This document shows positions 26,401 through 38,796 of a DNA stretch of 64,000 nucleotides, piece by piece. The notes below the pieces were generated by a model. It was not told where the DNA came from and searched no databases. It was given only the letters and a program-made list of their open reading frames with translations. A program made the translations under genes and the position numbers. Position 1 is the first letter of the stretch. The number at the start of each line of letters is the position of its first letter. Source of the stretch: Diprion similis (taxonomy: Eukaryota > Arthropoda > Insecta > Hymenoptera > Diprionidae); contig NC_060118.1 in assembly GCF_021155765.1 (NCBI RefSeq), positions 5,022,001 to 5,086,000 of the forward strand. Reading direction: 5' to 3'.

Positions 26401-29400
26401 AGCATGCACTCCGGTTTAATGAAACGATCCTTATTTTTTTAGTATACATAAAAAAAAATGATCACAAAATATATGCACACAATCCATTATTTGATATTGT
26501 CTGAATAATACCATGAATCGTTGGTGTTTTGGGTCCATAAGAAAAATGCCATAGATTTTTAACGCTTCAGCCTGTTATGAGAGACCAAGGGCGGGGAGGG
26601 AGGGGGGGTGCTCCTAAGGACAGGTGTGCATCGTAAACAAGTTTTTTGAAGTCACTTGAAATCACGTGAAGTCTCGTGAAGTTACGTAAATCATGTGGAG
26701 TTATGAAGTCTTCAAATCTGTAAGTCCTCAAGTTATGTGTATACTCACCTTGAGGAGTGGTTGCCTTCTCGAGAGAGGCCTTCTTAAAAGCCCTATAGTT
26801 TTCTTCTTTCATTTTTTTTCTAATAGTTTCAATATAAAAAATGTTGGGAACATGTGAAGTGCTAGCTGATTTTACGAATAATGCTGATGGCTGTATTTGC
26901 AGTCGATTTCACTTGATGTGATAACGTACTTATTTGAAAACTGATAATATAACGGACGATCCTGAGAAACGACAGGGTGGACATTTTGACTGATCTCTTC
27001 TGCGCGTTTGCATTTCACCGTTTGTAACTATTTACGAACTACGGCAATGCTGTCCGAAAAGTGCTACATGTTACTTGGAATTATGTAATAGCTCTAATTC
27101 CAGCTTGAATTCCAAGATGTACACTATAATAAATTAAGATGCACCCAAACAACCACCAATTGTTTTGGTCAAACTGAGATTATAATTTTTATGGACAGAG
27201 AATACCATAATCAGGTTCGGATCGTGGCGAGAGCATTCTTGAAGCTTGGACTGGAGCGCTACCATGGCGTCTGTATCATTGGGTTCAACAGTCCCGAATG
27301 GTTCATCACTGACCTTGCAGCCATACATGCTGGGTGAGCTAATTACGTTAAAAATTGCAGTACAAAATAACGAACAGTTCCCGTTGAAATTTTTTGGTAA
27401 ATTTTTAACACGAATGAATATTTTCGTAGCACAAGCGTTTGTCGCAATCACAGTGCAAAAGTCTTATTGGCAATGCTTGTTTGCCAAACAACGAAGGACA
27501 CACGTCGTTTTACCAATTTCCCAAAGTTCATACTCTGAAAAATGAATTCGACAGATGAATGTCGTCGGTGAAATGAAATTTATCATCAAAAAACCATTTT
27601 GGCTTACAAAGTCATGTTCTAGACGAAATTATCGTTTGAGACGATAAATCTTAGGACATTTAGATATCTTTTCAGTCTTACGGACGACTTTTGGATACAA
27701 TGTTTTTTGGTTATAAAAATTTTTTGGTCTTATTCTGAAAGGATGATGAAAAACAATTTACATACTTTAGATATAGTGTTCTGGAAAAAGGACGCTTTTA
27801 ATTTTGGGTAAATATTTTATGTCTGCAGAGGGTTTGCCTCTGGGATTTATACAACTAACTCCGCAGAAGCTTGCCTGTACTGCGCGGAACGCAGCAGAGC
27901 TAATATAATTGTCGTCGAGGATTCCAAACAATTGGAGAAAATTTTGGCAATCAAAAGCAAGCTACCCCTTCTCAAAGCCATTGTACAGTATGAAGGTGTT
28001 CCCACTCAGAAAGGTGTTCTAAGTGTAAGTCAGTTGTGATATCGGATGTTCTGTTTTGTACTGTAGGGACGACTTGGGAATATAGCAACAAAGTCAATTT
28101 TATGACAATTTTAACTAATTTTCACCTTTTTATCCACAAAAAGGATAAGGTAAAATGAGACATTGTAAGAACACCGTTTTATGTAGGGCCCAAAAAGTAT
28201 ATGGTACCACAAAATGACTATGTTGTACATCGCCACATTGTTCTATTTTCCTGATACGTGTCTTAATACGACTCATCAATGGTGATGATGACGACTTCTG
28301 GAGATATAAAAGATTGTAATGACCTTTTTAATACTTTTAGTGGAAAGAACTATTGGAAATCGGTAAAAATGAGTCTGATGACAAGTTGGATCATGTCTTG
28401 CGGACAATTTGTGTCAATGAATGTTGCACTTTGGTTTTTACGGTAAGTGTCTCAGCCCGAAATGTATCACAACCCTTCAGATAACTTGCCATTTCTTACA
28501 GTGATCTTAATGTAACTATAGTCATTTACAAAAAAAGTTGCAGCTATTTATAGCTCTGTAATATCTATTTCAAATATTTTTCACAATAGATTTGAGCTAA
28601 TCTGTCAGATCTTAATAATGGGTTATCATTTTTTAACATCTCTTTTGGAAATACAGAGTTGCAATTAAACCTAGATTTTTTACAGTCCGGAACAGTTGGG
28701 CATCCAAAAGCAGTTATGCTGAGCCATGACAATCTCATCTACGATGCGAAGGCGATCATAATTGCGGCAAAATTAACGCCTAGGAATGACAGACTCGTCA
28801 GCTTCCTTCCACTGTCGCACGTAGCGGCTCAGGTAAGGAGAAACTATTAACTTCAGCTGGTATACCTGTTCATTGTTATTTATCGCCTGTGAATAATTAT
28901 TCGATTATTGTGGTGCATGTCTTGTACGGACAAGATTTTCTGACTATATACGCATATTGAAATGATGAGTAATCATCTTATAATTACATCTTCACGCATG
29001 TCCATCCACAGTTATGTTTCAAAAAATCATACCTGTTTCTTTTCGTCATGCATATACAAACGTACAAGTGATTTTTGTAGGCTAAATTTTTGGATATTAG
29101 AATTTAGCTGTAGAGTTCAGTGCAAACTTCTGTAGCCCGAGCTGTAATTTTATCTAGCGCAATAGTAAATTATGTAACAAGAGAATAAAGTCAGAGATTA
29201 TTCTTATGGGTAGGTTTACTGCCAGAGCGATGCAAAGGCGGTACTAATCACTCAAGGGAATAGTCGACTTCTATTCCTGAGTTACATATAGGATTTCATT
29301 TTCGGCTCAACTGTGACCACATTATTGACTTGAAAATAGGGACTCGATATGTCTTTTGCAATATTGGGTGTAAAATTAAAAACGTAGATTAATAACACCA

Positions 29401-32400
29401 AACTTCATTCTCAAAAGTGCATATAATTAGTATATGGGTGTGGATCGGCAGGAGCTAGGGCGAGGGAGCGATTCCAAGGCCGGTGCAGGCCCTGGTGGGG
29501 GTGTACGGGGTGAAGCCCCTACCAGAATGTTGGGGGGGGGGGGGGGGGGGGGGGGCATCCACCTAAAAATATACTATTTAACAAATAAAAATAAAATGAA
29601 AAAAAGAGAAGTATATTATAAATAATTGTCTGGTAGTTATAGAAGAAACGGTCAACAGCTGTGTCTTCTTCCACTTTTTCCCTCCCTCTCCCCCTCCCTC
29701 ACCGTCTCTGTATTTTTTTTCTTTTTTCGCTAATACGCTGCAGCACAAGCACCAATCGTAGCCCGCACTGAAGAATCATATTATAGTAAATTGAATAGCA
29801 TGCGCTTCTCCCTACTTCCTGTTATACATTTGCGTGGCATTCATAAAATTAATCCCACCAAATGTCACATACCGAGAACTAAGATGTTATACATCAATTT
29901 GTAACATATTCTATCGATATTTACCGCAAATCTCATTTTTCCCGCTAATGATGGAAAAAAGTACCTTTTTCCCGCAAAAGTTCAGAGGGAAAACCATACC
30001 GCTTTCGTGCCACTTTTTAGATCGAAACAGTTAACATTATGGTTCAGTCGGGAATAAAACAATGTTTTATATCCAACGAGCTCTGAAAACCACTGTAGAG
30101 CTGAAATCAAATTACTAGTATGTCTAACTGCGTTAACTACGACCATTTTGATTCTGCGCCTAGCTTCAAATGTTGTTCGAATCCACCTGATTAATATCTA
30201 TTGGCAACTCTGAAGGTGGCGCCGATTGTTCCAGGAACGAAATTTTATCCCAACTTAGTGAAAATTATCGTATTTATGGATTGTATTGAAATTTACTATT
30301 GATGATGCATAGAATACTTTGAATGTTATTATTGGGACTGGCACTTTACAACACGGTGTTATATACAGGTCTGGGGACTCGTCGAAATTTGCGTGGTGGG
30401 GGAAGTACGCTTACGCTGCAGTTTTTGTTTTTCAGCGCTACCGCTAGTTGGCACTAATGGTAAAGTAATGTTCGCAAACATAACCTCAAATTTCTCAAAC
30501 AACAAGTGGTGTGCGATAACAAAGTGATAATGGCACACGTTATTCTTAACAATAATATAACGATGTACGATTTATGCGATTTTCACTATTTTTACGTACT
30601 TTTGGACCACGGCATTTGCAAAGTTTGAGAAATTTGAGGTTATGTTTGCGAACATTACTTTACCATTAGTGCCAACTAGCGGTAGCGTTGAAAAACAAAA
30701 ACTGCAGCGTAAGCGTACTTCCCCCACCACTAGAGTCCCCAGACCTGTATGTAAGACCGCGCCTTACGATGCGTCATCTGGTGGAAAAAATCAAACTAAT
30801 GCAACCAGTCTGACAGCTGGCTGTTGACCATGTTTTTTCGCGTGTGGATGTTAAACCTGATATATTATTGATATATTTAATTAATTTATGTGACATGAGT
30901 GATTTGAAAGCCCAAGAATTGCGATTTGCCTCAATTAAAATGAAAAACTTAGGTTATGTGGTGATAAAATGGCGCCGACGACCAGGCTCTGACGTCATAA
31001 GGACATTTTCCAATTGTAACCACAGGCGCTTTCCATTTAATTCAATTTTCTGACACAAATCGACACTAAGTGATTTCATTGATCAGATCTAAAGGAATAG
31101 GCCAATAAAGTAACTTAGTGTCGTACTGTGTCAGAAAATTGACGTAAAAGGAAAGTGCTCCTTATATGGCACCCTAAGATTGCACCCAATTTTCTTTTTT
31201 CTTTTATGATCTATTTTCGTGTAGGTCACCCACATGGTGTGAAAACTTGCTTAGGCTGATTTTTAATCACGAGTGGTTGCAATAAATTGCTGTTACCGGG
31301 CACATGTAATCGGTCACCTTCTATTGGAGAACGATTTTTATTCACTCTGAGATAAACTGCTAACAACCCGGTTGGACGATTGAAAATCAGCTATATTCAA
31401 AAATTTGATTGAATTCAAGGTACATCCAGTCTCAATTAATCAGGTTTTTATTATTGTGAATATTAAAATTACAACAAATATACATAGTAGATTATATATC
31501 ACCGTCTCGTTCTTTTTCATAAATAAATGTATTCGTATATTCTCATATGCATCAGCGATTTTAGTACACCATAAGTGTACTCTATTGAGCAAAGTAACAA
31601 AAAAAAAAAAATCCACAGTGTCGAATAGGTTTAACTGGTTGTAGCAAGCAACACCAGCCGGAAATATTTCGCGAGCGCGCGTAAAGATGTAAATTTTAAT
31701 TGAATTTTATTTTATTTCAATTTTTTATTTAACACTCCAAATTATCGTGTATCATCAGATGTTGACATCGCATCATCGTAGTTGTACGATACTTATTCTA
31801 CAGATGCTAACATTGACGGTAAAAAACACTGTTTTCATCAATATCGTCGAATATACGAATTTCAAATTGCCGGGCGTTATTTCACCTCAAATCTCTTTAT
31901 TGAAGAAATAATTTTTTTTTCCAATTGTATATTCGATAAATACCTTTTCATTTCAATGAAGTTATCCTGCGAAAATCACTTGTAAATTCATTACAAAGGA
32001 ATTAAGAATTGAAGATGCTAGTTAAAAATGAAATTTAGGTACACTTAAGGGGTCAATGAATGTGCATTTCTGCAATAATAACTTACACTGACCGAGAATG
32101 TGTCAAAATACAAATTTTCCATTAGATCATATATACTGATGAACCCTGAATTACAGAAACTTATGAATGCTGAGGTGTAAAGCTAAGATCCCGGTGTAAG
32201 ACCATTTCATTTTTTACAGTATTTTACCCATATTACGGTTTCAAAAATAATAACATTCATTAATATTGTTCTTATTTATTGCAGGTTGTCGATATCTATG
32301 CAGGCATGGTGGTTGTTGGAACGGTATATTTTGCTGACAAAGACGCCTTAAAGGGTACCCTGATAAACTCTCTGCAGGTAGCGAAGCCCACCGTCTTTTT

Positions 32401-35400
32401 AGGAGTCCCCAGAGTGTGGGAAAAAATCTATGAAAAAATGCAGGCCGTAGCCCGAAGTAACGGAGTGATAAAAACGTGGATTGCAAATTGGGCCAAAGCC
32501 CAGGCACTCGAATATAACATAAACAAGATGAACGGAGTGGACTATAAGAGCTGGAGCTATCTGTTGGCTAAATGGCTTGTCTTCAGCAAAATAAAGAGCA
32601 CTCTTGGTCTAGACAAGTGCAATATCTTTGTGACAGCCGCCGCTCCATTGAGTACCGAGGTGAAAAGATATTTCATGAGCCTTGATATCCCTCTCATGGA
32701 AGCTTTTGGAATGTCAGAATGCGCTGGTGCTCACACTCTGAGCCGAAATGACAATTACAGGTAATTTTCGGATAATAATAAACGTCTATAGGAGACAAGG
32801 TTGAATTCAGTAACGTTAACGCAATGTAATGTAACGTTTAAAGAAAACTCAGCATTATTCAATTTCAGAATAACATTGAAAGTATTGAGTTTTCAAGAAA
32901 TTAGTATGTAAATACTGCATAACGGTTTATTGAATTTTATACAATCCTAAAGTTACAAAATAACGGTTTCTTATTAAAATGCACTATCATATTAACCGTA
33001 CGAACTTCGTTAAAACAGGTTCTAAATTAATGACAATTTTAACCTCGGGAGTTTGAAAAATAAGTTTACATTACTGCAGAGTTTATGGCTGGGGAAAATG
33101 AAAAAAATTAACGAAACTAAGTCAAGATAATGAAATCGTTTAATACCAAATCGACTTTACCTGGATCACATATCAGTTCATCTCTGATTTTTATTGAATT
33201 TCTAAAATTCACACGTTATGCCGTATAAGTACAATTTATTGCAATCATTATATTCTTGCTCATTAATTATTTGCATGTTGTGACAAACCTGATGAAAGTT
33301 AACAATCCCTCAGACAAGGAAATAAGTAAAATTGTTTTCCAAAATTACATTTGTCTAAAGAATATCTTATAAAACTACCATTATTTGCTCTATATGTCCC
33401 CCGACTGTTAAAGAAATAAGGAAAGAATACTGCTGCACTAATACAACCATCATTTGTTAAATTATTCTCAAAGGCACCAATTACTGGTTGTACAGTAATG
33501 CAGCTTTCCTAATATTTTAAACTCAATCACTAGTCTAATTGTTTTGGATAACCTTGCGCAATGTTGATTATATTACATCATTTTGCAGACTGGGAAGTGT
33601 CGGACCACTTTTGCCAGGCATGCGCTTGAAAATAGACAAACCAGATGCTACTGGTGAAGGCGAAGTCTGCATGAAGGGTCGTCACATCTTTATGGGATAC
33701 CTTGGAGAACAAGAAAAAACTAAGGAAGCTAAAGACGATGAAGGATGGTTACACAGTGGCGATTTAGGCCGATATGATGAAGACGGGTTCCTTTGGATGA
33801 CAGGTATGTAATATTACCTTTGTATGATTTCATAGAAAAAGAATATGTAATACTGCGAAAATGAGAATTGAAATGATGGTCGATCAATAGAATTGTTTCT
33901 ACTACTCCTGTTTTATGAAAATTGAACTATCTCATCTTCTATCATAATTCATTTAATATCAGGTTGTAAGTCAGAGGCGTGGAAAAGTCTTTGATATTTC
34001 CTTGGTATCCTACATTCTCCTAAGACTAAGGCACTTTGGGTTTCACAAAATATTATATGATATCCTCTTAATTTCCAGGACGTATCAAGGAATTAATAAT
34101 TACGGCCGGTGGTGAAAACATTCCGCCGGTTCACATAGAGCATTTAGTCTTGGCTGAATTACCAGCTCTTAGCAATGCACTTCTTGTCGGTGACATGAGA
34201 AAATACTTGACGATACTAGTCACTCTAAAGGTGAGAAAATGTCAATGATTTCGTTGTTGTCAATCATAATTGGGGATCCGGATGTCGCAGAAATTGATTA
34301 TTATAGGATGTAAATATCGTTTTTATTTTTGAATCATACAAATTCTGACGGTTTGGAAATGCATGGTTAACATTTGCCGTCAAGACATCGAAGACCACAT
34401 TTTACATAATCAATTCCTCGGTAGTGCACAGATCAGCACATAGATCCACTCTTCACTAAATCCATTTGATTGTCCTAAGGTTGAAGGTACGCTGTTAGTC
34501 CAATTTGCACTGCCTTGGCACTGTTCTCTTCAGGAAACATGTCATTTCCGCTTGAATGCGAAGATCTGCTGAAGAACAGTAATATGAGAAATATTATGCA
34601 TTTACTAGACTTCGAGAAAAATTGCAAAAATAGTATATTTCGCACCTAGGGAGGGAAAGTAAGTTATTCGCCTATTTATAAGCCTTCGGCTCGGGTGTCA
34701 ATCTTGCACGCAGTTTGGAAAAGTTTTTTTTCACTCCCTTGTGATGTATACTATTTTTCGCCACCCCCTGCATCGGAAAGTACAACTTCCTGTTTATGCA
34801 AGGGGTCGAAAGTTGTACTTGTTGTGCAGGTGTGGCGAAAAATACATTGTTACTTTGCACATAACTTCGCCAAAAGAAAAACTAGAAGCCTCGTGCACTC
34901 AAGCTGAAATGGCATGTCTTCTCAACAGAAAATTGCATCACAAACTAAAATTGGATTAACGGTGTACCTTCCATCTTACGACAATCAATTACATGTTTTG
35001 TTGCAAAATAAACCTATGTGCTGACCTACGTACTGGTTTTCGATTTTAAAACAGTAAACATCAATTATGAGTTTTTCAACACCCCCGAAATTTATAGTGC
35101 TTAAGAAAAAAGATTTACATTCTTATTGTACAGTAATCAGTTTTCGCGATAATCTGGCCCTCTTAAAGTGAATATACATATTTATTGGACGAAGTTATCA
35201 TAGGATGTAAATTATTGATTGCTGTTTTAGACTGATGTAAATCCTGATACTGGGGCATCGTTGGACACGCTGTCACCATTGACACTGTCTTGGGCTCAGT
35301 CAATCGGCAGCAAAGCGAAAACAGTAACGGAAGTCATACAATCCAAGGACCCAGCTGTATGTACTTTTTTTTCTACACAAACCCCACTACGCTGACCTTT

Positions 35401-35900
35401 TTTTATTAAGGCATGGTTCCTCAATGATTAGGACTTCACAAAACTCATATAATTTTTTCTCCTGAATTTTCCAAAAGAGCTTCAGACACTGCATAAATTA
35501 TTGTCAATACGTGATTTCTGACATTTCACTAACATCTTCAGAACTGCATAAGTTTGCAAATAATTTTACGGGTTTTACAAAGATTTCACAAAGTTCGTTC
35601 ATTCTGCCACTGGAGAGATTTTATAGACTAACGAAAATTTACATACAAGTTTATAACAGATGTGAAGAATTATCATTATCTGAAGTGACTCCTTCCTTTT
35701 CACAGATTCACAAGGAAATCGAAGAAGCTATTAAAAGGGCAAACAGTCATGCAACAAGTAATGCGCAAAAGGTGCAGAAATTCCGGATTCTCCCACATGA
35801 CTTTTCAGTCCTAACGGGTGAAATTGGACCAACGTTAAAAGTAAAAAGAAACGTTGTCCTCAAGATGTACGCAGATTTAATTGAAGAGATGTACAAATAG
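17475..35900 (+). CDS. ACSBG2: long-chain-fatty-acid--CoA ligase, bubblegum (ACSBG) family
   Basis: Twelve coding exons join in phase to 694 residues (Drosophila bubblegum is about 666): 17475-17540, 23800-23866, 25589-25796, 27199-27333, 27829-28024, 28341-28442, 28686-28832, 32285-32760, 33589-33803, 34079-34230, 35231-35356, 35706-35900. The enzyme adenylates long and very-long-chain fatty acids with ATP, then forms the CoA thioester, usually at ER or other membranes. The ATP-binding P-loop is split between exons 6 and 7: VFT then [14 protein letters not shown] (about 256-272). The [11 protein letters not shown] motif ends exon 8. The GWLHSGDLG motif (Asp about 524) and [18 protein letters not shown] hinge (from about 536) follow, then the C-terminal lysine region ([12 protein letters not shown]). 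All borders are GT-AG. Introns 1, 2 and 7 are long and carry inserted repeats. Exact paralogue naming is inference. Confidence 0.96.
18695..18716. repeat. (TA)n microsatellite
   Basis: About 11 TA dinucleotides in ACSBG intron 1, after a CATACA lead-in. Confidence 0.9.
20071..20135 (+). promoter_or_regulatory. possible alternative first exon of ACSBG
   Basis: A GATCAGTCGT word (arthropod initiator TCAGTY) at about 20070 is followed by GC-richer sequence and GGAGAAATG|GTAAGC: an ATG (20133-20135) whose G is the last exon base before a strong donor. Because coding exon 2 (23800) starts in phase 0, splicing here would give a shorter isoform beginning Met-Arg-Ser-Ser. No transcript evidence is available. 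Confidence 0.3.
20136..23799. other. rest of ACSBG intron 1; no gene seen
   Basis: Contains a GC-richer patch at 20820-21310 with GCGCATGCG and CGCATGCGCAC words, similar in sequence to the tandem repeat at 7909. The rest is AT-rich and unstructured to the eye. Confidence 0.4.
24528..24691. mobile_element. inverted-repeat element in ACSBG intron 2
   Basis: The left arm (about 24528-24594) contains GTTGCCTACCATCGAGGGG and TAGACCTACCGAGTTATCGG; the right arm (about 24625-24691) has the complements in mirror order with scattered changes. The loop is under 40 bases. There is no coding content. It is MITE-like; target duplication not identified. Confidence 0.6.
26641..26732. repeat. degenerate ~10 bp repeat of TTGAAGTCAC type
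   Basis: Successive words TTGAAGTCAC, TTGAAATCAC, GTGAAGTCTC, GTGAAGTTAC at 10-base steps in intron 3. The monomer is close to CTTGAAATCA of the satellite beginning near 63265. Confidence 0.6.
29161..29213. repeat. dispersed repeat with internal hairpin, copy 2
   Basis: Second copy of the repeat at 3984-4045, here AATAGTAAATTATGTAACAA then GAGAATAAAGTCAGAGATTA. It sits in ACSBG intron 7. Hairpin arms are weaker here (AGAATAA with TTATTCT). Confidence 0.5.
29434..29560. repeat. GC-rich block with a 24-base G run
   Basis: An island of unusually G-rich sequence within an AT-rich intron, ending in an uninterrupted G run at 29532-29555. The block also has GGTGGGGGTG and GGGGTGAAGCCCC. It can form G-quadruplexes. 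A 63-codon open frame across it is a composition artefact. Confidence 0.8.
30366..30747. mobile_element. MITE with ~130 bp terminal inverted repeats and TA duplication
   Basis: The left arm (30366-30500) starts CAGGTCTGGGGACTC; the right arm (30623-30747) is its near-perfect complement, ending GAGTCCCCAGACCTG. TA flanks both ends (30364-30365 and 30748-30749), the duplication made by Tc1/mariner transposases. The right arm lacks about 10 bases present in the left. The 120-base core is AT-rich and non-coding. It lies in ACSBG intron 7. High arm identity suggests a fairly recent insertion. Confidence 0.85.
31029..31155. mobile_element. palindromic MITE family A, copy 1
   Basis: Both arms carry CTTTCC...TTTTCTGACAC and CGACACTAAGTGATTTCATT, in mirror orientation. 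A second copy lies at 43183-43323 with the same order of blocks. The near-absence of a loop makes it an almost complete palindrome. It is located in ACSBG intron 7. Confidence 0.75.
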
Positions 35901-38460
35901 TGAAAATTAGCATAGGTATACAGGGTGACATTAAGAGCTGCAAGACTTTGGATGTGAAGTCAGATAAAACCGGTTATGAGAAGATGTTATAGAGTTATCT
36001 CTTGCAAAAAGTCGAGCAATGAATAGTGCAAATTATTGGTAGCTCAACATGTACCTACTTTAGTTATCTTGATGAAAACGTACTAAGAGAAGAATTTTTT
36101 TAAATAATCGAAATGAAAAAGGGTAAACGGGGTGAATAATATAACCAAAACACTAGCAGTAGCATTATATACATACTATGTCATTTTTCACCATGAATTT
36201 TTCTGACCGCATTTGCATATAATTTAGATGTAATTAGTAATACAATGTTGCAAATGGGGAAACGTATAGTCTGTACTTTATGGCTAACGGTCACTCCAGA
36301 TGTTCTACAAGAAAGCAGCGTCTGGGAGGAAGTAAGGAATATAATAGAATTTTTGAGCAAGCATACAAGTGCCTTTTTATACGAAACAACAAAAACAAAA
36401 CAAATCAATAGTCATTGCTCAAGAATTAAACATATATCTTTTTTCAGTGATTTATACAAGGGTTGCACGATTGATCGTTTAATCGTAGACTTCGGTTAAT
36501 TGTTTTGTCAATCGATTCATTCAATGCACAGCCTTAATTAATACCATACCGAGACTCAGCGTAATCATCACAGTAGAGAGATATAAGTAGATTTGTAACT
36601 TGATTCAGCTAACACATCACGATTATAACTCGAGATTTTTTGAGTAGCAGCCCCCTTCCATTATTACGCATGATATCGGCAGCAATGAATCACAAACTGA
36701 GCTGATGTAATATGATCGGCGTTTTTGCTTATACAAAATAGTATACCGCGGTGCGTTTTGTGTTTTTGTTTGTAATTGTATGTATTTTGATAGTGAAATC
36801 CTTATCTTTCAAGTACATTATTTAGTTAATTCTAGCATAATAAATGACACCAGAATGTACCTACTTATGAGAACAGACCTACATATCATTTTCGCGGTAA
36901 CTATTAGAAGGGAAATGTTTTCACTCCACTTTCTAAATCAATTGTTAATCGGATAAACTTAGTTATTAAATTAAAACAGTACTAACTAATGATTGGTACA
37001 AATTATTATTCGCAACGTATTTAAGTAATTGTAGTTTAATGGGGTACTTAAGAGACAATAACAAAGGTGCAATAATTAAGTTGTGAGTTGAAGAGATCGA
37101 AGTGCCTCTGGTTCGTTTGCGACAAAATGTTTTTTTGTTAATTGGATGATAATCAAAGGAAGTCGTGTATATATATAAATATATATGTTAATAGCGTTCA
37201 TAATAAAATGATGCTGTTGGTTACAAATTATAGTTTTATTTTCATATTTATACTAAATTCAGATAAAACATTTACGATGAGCCTATTTTACAAAAAATAT
37301 AATATACCACCAAAAAAATCTACTGCAACAAGTTCACTTGTCTCGATGTCACAGGTGGAAAACTATCTACATATAGTTACTGTTATTCATCTCCATTTGG
37401 GTGACGATAGGTCAACTGAACAGTTACACGGAGAGAAGAAAAAGAGCTGACTGCAGGAAAAGAGAAACACATCAGTTTTTGATGAAAAATACCCATACCA
37501 ACTATATTTTTTACTATAAATATAGCGGATTTCACTCTGTACATAGTGGTTTTCACTGTTTCTAGAATAAATTCTGCATTTTACAAAGTATATTTTACAA
37601 ATAAACCTGATGTGTCCCTCTTATCCTGCAGTTTCGAGTAAAACCTGCTCTTTTATTCTCTTCGTATATTTCAAGTCTCAATGGTTCAACTAATGTAGAT
37701 TCCGCATGAGTTTTTTTTTTTTTCCTTCCAACTTTGCAGGCAACTATAAAAAATTATGTCAGAACTCGCGATATCGAATTGGATTGATTTTTGGTAAAAT
37801 TCTTGCATTTTCCTAGTTATGTGTGCGCAGATGCGTGTTTTTTTTTTATAAAAGAACAATTAGAAAACTAGATATATGGATACAACAAAGGATGATATGA
37901 ACATTACTTTAATATTCTGAAAAAGATTTGGGAAAATAACGATGAGGGATTATAATTTGAGTAAAAGAATAAAACAACTGTGACATAATGATAATATATA
38001 TTAATAACTAGATACAGTTAGTAGTTGTGCAACTATTATGTTACAAATTATAATCAAGTTTCGATAAATTAACTTCATCGATATAAATACCTTGATAATA
38101 ATAATACATGTGTATGTTGAAAAAGGAGAAAAAAAATAAAATAAAATAAAATGCAAAGTAACAATGAAATTCTTATAGAAAAATAGCATTAGCAAATCAC
38201 AGTGGTATCCAAAATGCAGATCAAGATTAAAATCAGAGCTGCAACATGCGCAATAGTTACTCAATAAATGCATGCTGCGCCGTAATCTGATTCGGTGTGC
38301 AAATAATCATCATATCGTTGCGTCATTTACCAGCAGATGATACCCATTTACGATTCCAAATCAACTTCGATTCAATTTTTGATACAAATTTTGTATAATT
38401 AATGCTATGTAAAATAACGAATCAATTTTCTCTTCCAACGTTCTCATGTAACTGATGCCA

Positions 38461-38493
<33 letters not shown>

Positions 38494-38796
38494 GAAGCTT
38501 CTTTACTATTGCCTCTTGGGTCCTCAAAGTGATAATATCTAATAATGTTTGCCATATTTGTCATTCTAGAAATAAGGAACTGGCAGTTTCATTCAAAGTT
38601 TGGAATAAAATTGTATAAGCAAAGAGACAAATAGAAACCGAATCAGAAAAAATACTCAGCCAGGATCCAATTGTCCATTTGACTGTGTGATGAGGATGAC
38701 TGATCACCATGCGATTGTTGTGGTGAAACGTGTTTAGATTTTATACAAACAGAATCTCCTTTCAGTGCTAAGTTACAAGCACGGCAATAATTTGCC
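35901..38796. other. 3' flanks of ACSBG (+) and endosulfine (-)
   Basis: The two genes converge here. AATAAA at 36839-36844 could serve ACSBG; several TTTATT words (minus-strand AATAAA) could serve endosulfine. A poly-A tract of about 29 bases lies at 38463-38491. No further gene is seen. Confidence 0.4.

Noticed and set aside
30180-30192. GTTCGAATC, a tRNA B-box-like word
   Set aside because: No A box at the right distance and no cloverleaf can be drawn.
35511-35705. Extension of the last ACSBG exon upstream
   Set aside because: Intron 11 happens to be open in this frame; the TTTTCACAG acceptor at 35705 and family alignment set the border.
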